Assembly (NCBI GenBank): GCA_946533395.1
Contig: CAMNBU010000052.1
Span: 1 to 10,325 of the forward strand
DNA: 10,325 nucleotides
Source of the DNA: UBA4292 sp002395865
GTDB taxonomy: Bacteria; Bacillota; Clostridia; Lachnospirales; Lachnospiraceae
Reading direction: 5' to 3'
In this document: positions 8,360 to 10,325 of the stretch, one piece after another
How the letters are laid out: every line of letters begins with the position of its first letter
Position numbering within the stretch: position 1 is the stretch's first letter
Made by a program: the position numbers and the translations under genes
The notes under the pieces: generated by a model
What the model saw: the letters and a program-made list of their open reading frames with translations, nothing else
What the model was told of the DNA's origin: nothing
The model's database searches: none

Positions 8360-9346
8360 TTAAATATACCTTGGTACCTTGTGAAGCGCAAGTATGCAGT
8401 AATTGCCCTTGTCCGCTCCTACCCAGATAACGATGTGCAGCCTGCCGTTCTCCAGATACCAGTCACGCTCGTGCTGAAGATCGTCGTCAAATATAGGGTT
8501 GAATATGTACGCCCTGGCCAGATTCTCGTTGGTGTAGGTCTCAAACACCTCATCATCCGCCCTTATGACAGTATAATCACCCGAAACTATCTCGTCATAG
8601 ACATTCTGAACACCGTATACCGTCTCAAGGTTCAGTATAGTTCCGGTCATCCTGTCGACAGTGAAGTAATATCTGTACTCCCTCTCGACTTCATAGCGGA
8701 AATCGGCCTTATCGTGATATACCATTCCCTCAAAGGCATATGAGACGAATCTGCTCACATGCTTGGGCGTGCACACAAGCTGTACATTCAGATCCCACAT
8801 CTGGAATCTGTTGATATAATCGTTCTTGCTGTAATCGCTCACGACCTCATTGATATGAGTCATTAGTTCTGCCTTCTCGGGGTCGAGCACGATGACACCG
8901 GGGAAGTTCTCGATGTTGTACTCAACATTTATCGTCTCACCCTCCTCATTTACCCACACCTCGTCGTGCGGACCTGCATTAAGTATGTAATCGGTCCAGT
9001 TGCCCGCGCCGTCCGTGGGAAGAGTCTCGAAGCTCTCGATCTCACGCAGCTCATATTCGACGGTATTTTCCAGGTCGTCGCCGCCGAAGTGTATCGTGGT
9101 CTCTTCCTCTGTAGTGGTCTCCTCCGCAGTAGGCTCCTCAGAGGAAGGCTCCTCAGTGACCGGCTCAGCTGTGGTGGGCTGTTCGGTCTCCTCGGCGGAT
9201 GCCTCGGTCTGTGAAGCCGTGGTGGCTGCGGCCGGAGTCTGTGTCGTGCTTTCCTCCGTTTCAGGCTCTATCTGCTCGTAGAGCGAGCAGCCTGCGAGCA
9301 GTATCATCCCGGCCAGCAGACCGGATATCTTTAGATTTCTATGCAT
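8360..9346 (-). CDS. Lipoprotein with Thr/Glu-rich stalk and DUF3298/RsiV-like C-terminal half
   Basis: A 328-residue predicted surface lipoprotein. A short signal peptide with basic residues (HRNLK) and a hydrophobic core ends in the lipobox LLAGC, placing the lipid-modified cysteine at residue 20. Residues about 25-85 are an acidic, low-complexity stalk of Thr, Glu, Ser, Ala and Pro, probably spanning the cell wall. The folded part, about 95-328, has a pattern recalling DUF4163/DUF3298: THINEVVSDY, then VSYAFEGMVYH, then YRYYFTVDRMTGTILNL, and an ending with DWYLENGRLHIVIWVG. In that family RsiV binds lysozyme and PdaC carries the domain beside a peptidoglycan deacetylase, so a wall-related sensing or binding role is possible here, but this is inference from a remote resemblance. 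ATG 9346 comes one base after the esterase stop and has an AGAGG site. Lipoprotein status is firm; domain identity is tentative. Confidence 0.82.
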   Translation of the reverse strand: MHRNLKISGLLAGMILLAGCSLYEQIEPETEESTTQTPAAATTASQTEASAEETEQPTTAEPVTEEPSSEEPTAEETTTEEETTIHFGGDDLENTVEYELREIESFETLPTDGAGNWTDYILNAGPHDEVWVNEEGETINVEYNIENFPGVIVLDPEKAELMTHINEVVSDYSKNDYINRFQMWDLNVQLVCTPKHVSRFVSYAFEGMVYHDKADFRYEVEREYRYYFTVDRMTGTILNLETVYGVQNVYDEIVSGDYTVIRADDEVFETYTNENLARAYIFNPIFDDDLQHERDWYLENGRLHIVIWVGADKGNYCILALHKVPRYI

Positions 9347-9347
9347 T

Positions 9348-10325
9348 TTAAACCTCTTTCAGTATCTCATTTATACGATCGGCTATATCCTGCGCTGCCT
9401 TCTCGTGGCAGAGCACACCGGGATGGCATCTGCTGCCCACTGACTCGTCCTTCGCCTCTGTCAGGGACATATATGAGACCTTCTTATCACCGGTATCGGC
9501 CGTATACTCTTCAACAGCTTTCTTTATCGGCTCCTCCATAAAGCTTCCGAGCATACCGTAGGTCCACAGAAGATATGAATCCGGATTGTGGTATCTCAGA
9601 TGCGCAAGGAAAAGCTTGCATTTGTCCGTAAATCTCCTCTCGTCATCAGGATCGAAGCCTCCGTCCGGCAGGAGCCTCTGCTTCGTGCGTTTACCTGAGA
9701 CAGGATCTATATACTCCGGACTGTTGAAGGCTCCGCCGTCGTTGGTTCCGAGGTTTATCACTATCACATCCGCAGACCATTTCGAAAAGTCGTAAGGCTT
9801 CTGTGCACCCTTCCCCGCGTTCTCGCTTCCGAAGGCCAGCCCGCAGAGCTTCTCGTAATAGTCAGGTATAGCGCAGTCGGGATTATTGTCCCAGCCTGTT
9901 AATACGCCCCATCCGCTCTGGCTTATGACATGAACGTCGGCATCCAGTTTCTGACCAACAAGATTTGTGTAATTATTTACAGAGTCGAAGAATACGCTTA
10001 CCCAGTCGTTTTCTTTTTGCGCTCCTATAGCTCCCTCGCCGCTGGTAATGGAATCGCCTATGAACTCCAGCTTCAGCTTCTTATCCGGCATCGTAACGAA
10101 TTCACCGTCTGTAAGTATGCTCCATACGCGAAGGCCGTGATGATCGTCGCCGCTCATGGCCTGTACGTCCTTGTAGAGCCTTATGGTCTTTGCTTCAGAG
10201 GCAGTCATGTTTCGGATGACGGGTATATAATATCTGCCGGCGGGAAGCATCTGACGGATGATCCTTGCGCCGTTTAATGTGATGCTCACCCACGGCTCGT
10301 ATAGATTATATGTGCTCTCCACCTC
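9348..10325 (-). CDS. SGNH/GDSL hydrolase, CE2-type carbohydrate esterase-like, N-terminus cut by window edge
   Basis: Probable acyl (acetyl) esterase acting on a glycan or other ester. The frame is open to the right edge; numbering here starts from the GTG codon at 10322, which is probably not the true start because a glutamate codon precedes it in frame. Residues 1-80 look like the end of a beta-rich domain (WVSITLNGARIIRQML), as in the jelly-roll domain that precedes the catalytic domain in CE2 esterases. The catalytic domain shows block I IGDSITSGEG with nucleophile S91, block II QSGWG with oxyanion glycine near 137, block III LGTND with N194, and block V CHPG with H300. The usual Asp three residues before the His is a Ser (S297), so a Ser-His dyad is likely, as described for some CE2 enzymes. 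The missing N-terminus hides any signal peptide, so export is unknown. It is co-transcribed with the lipoprotein. Confidence 0.85.
   Translation of the reverse strand, partial: EVESTYNLYEPWVSITLNGARIIRQMLPAGRYYIPVIRNMTASEAKTIRLYKDVQAMSGDDHHGLRVWSILTDGEFVTMPDKKLKLEFIGDSITSGEGAIGAQKENDWVSVFFDSVNNYTNLVGQKLDADVHVISQSGWGVLTGWDNNPDCAIPDYYEKLCGLAFGSENAGKGAQKPYDFSKWSADVIVINLGTNDGGAFNSPEYIDPVSGKRTKQRLLPDGGFDPDDERRFTDKCKLFLAHLRYHNPDSYLLWTYGMLGSFMEEPIKKAVEEYTADTGDKKVSYMSLTEAKDESVGSRCHPGVLCHEKAAQDIADRINEILKEV
9353..9357 (-). promoter_or_regulatory. Ribosome binding site of the lipoprotein gene
   Basis: AGAGG on the minus strand, 6 nt before ATG 9346. It lies inside the last codons of the esterase gene, whose TAA ends one base before the ATG, so the two genes are almost certainly co-transcribed and probably translationally coupled. 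Confidence 0.7.

Noticed and set aside
8338..8391. Longer dgt start at 8391
   Set aside because: It would overlap the lipoprotein gene by 32 bp and adds 18 residues with no family resemblance, while ATG 8337 has a properly spaced ribosome site.
10301..10312. TATAAT-like -10 element on the minus strand
   Set aside because: It encodes part of the esterase (TYNLY) and the -35 position falls at or beyond the window edge, so no promoter can be supported.
10320..10322. GTG as the start of the SGNH hydrolase
   Set aside because: The frame stays open upstream to the edge, and the first residues already read as the middle of a beta-rich domain, so the gene is more likely truncated by the window.
1..10325. 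Defence system, prophage, CRISPR or mobile element
   Set aside because: No repeats, integrase, transposase or inverted repeats were seen; every stretch is covered by chromosomal-type genes with uniform composition.

Overview
This window is one densely packed block of seven genes, all on the minus strand, read from position 10325 down to 1. The largest gap between coding regions is 27 bp. Two gene pairs are separated by a single base and one pair overlaps by 20 bp. No RNA gene, mobile element, CRISPR array, terminator hairpin or convincing promoter was seen. The protein set (Gram-positive-type dGTPase, DnaG, TrmK, AddB, a TGS-containing nucleoside kinase and a lipoprotein with a Thr/Glu-rich stalk), the frequent ATA and AGA codons, and a base composition near 50% GC by eye suggest a Clostridia member, most likely Lachnospiraceae. 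The taxonomic call is inference.

Layout in transcription order: (1) a C-terminal fragment of an SGNH/GDSL hydrolase resembling family CE2 acetyl esterases (10325-9348, open at the window edge); (2) a Thr/Glu-rich lipoprotein with a DUF3298/RsiV-like C-terminal half (9346-8360); (3) dgt, an HD-domain dNTP triphosphohydrolase (8337-7309); (4) dnaG primase (7294-5549); (5) trmK, tRNA adenine-22 N1-methyltransferase (5547-4855); (6) a three-part protein with a TGS domain, a degenerate threonyl-tRNA-synthetase-like second domain and a uridine kinase/phosphoribulokinase-type P-loop kinase (4874-3219); (7) addB, the nuclease/helicase-like subunit of the AddAB recombination enzyme (3191 to the left edge, C-terminus missing). 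AddB fills the whole left third of the window, and its reading frame was checked by hand at several points.

The genes fall into an envelope pair (esterase and lipoprotein) followed by nucleotide-pool control, replication priming, tRNA modification, a nucleoside-kinase-like protein and double-strand-break repair. The most notable point is an absence. In most Firmicutes dnaG is followed by the housekeeping sigma gene rpoD/sigA, with trmK and a Nif3-family gene (yqfN-yqfO) after it. Here dnaG ends one base before trmK, so no rpoD lies between them, and the Nif3 position is taken by the TGS-kinase and addB. I found no strong evidence for a wholly new system. The TGS-kinase and the esterase/lipoprotein pair are the least understood parts.
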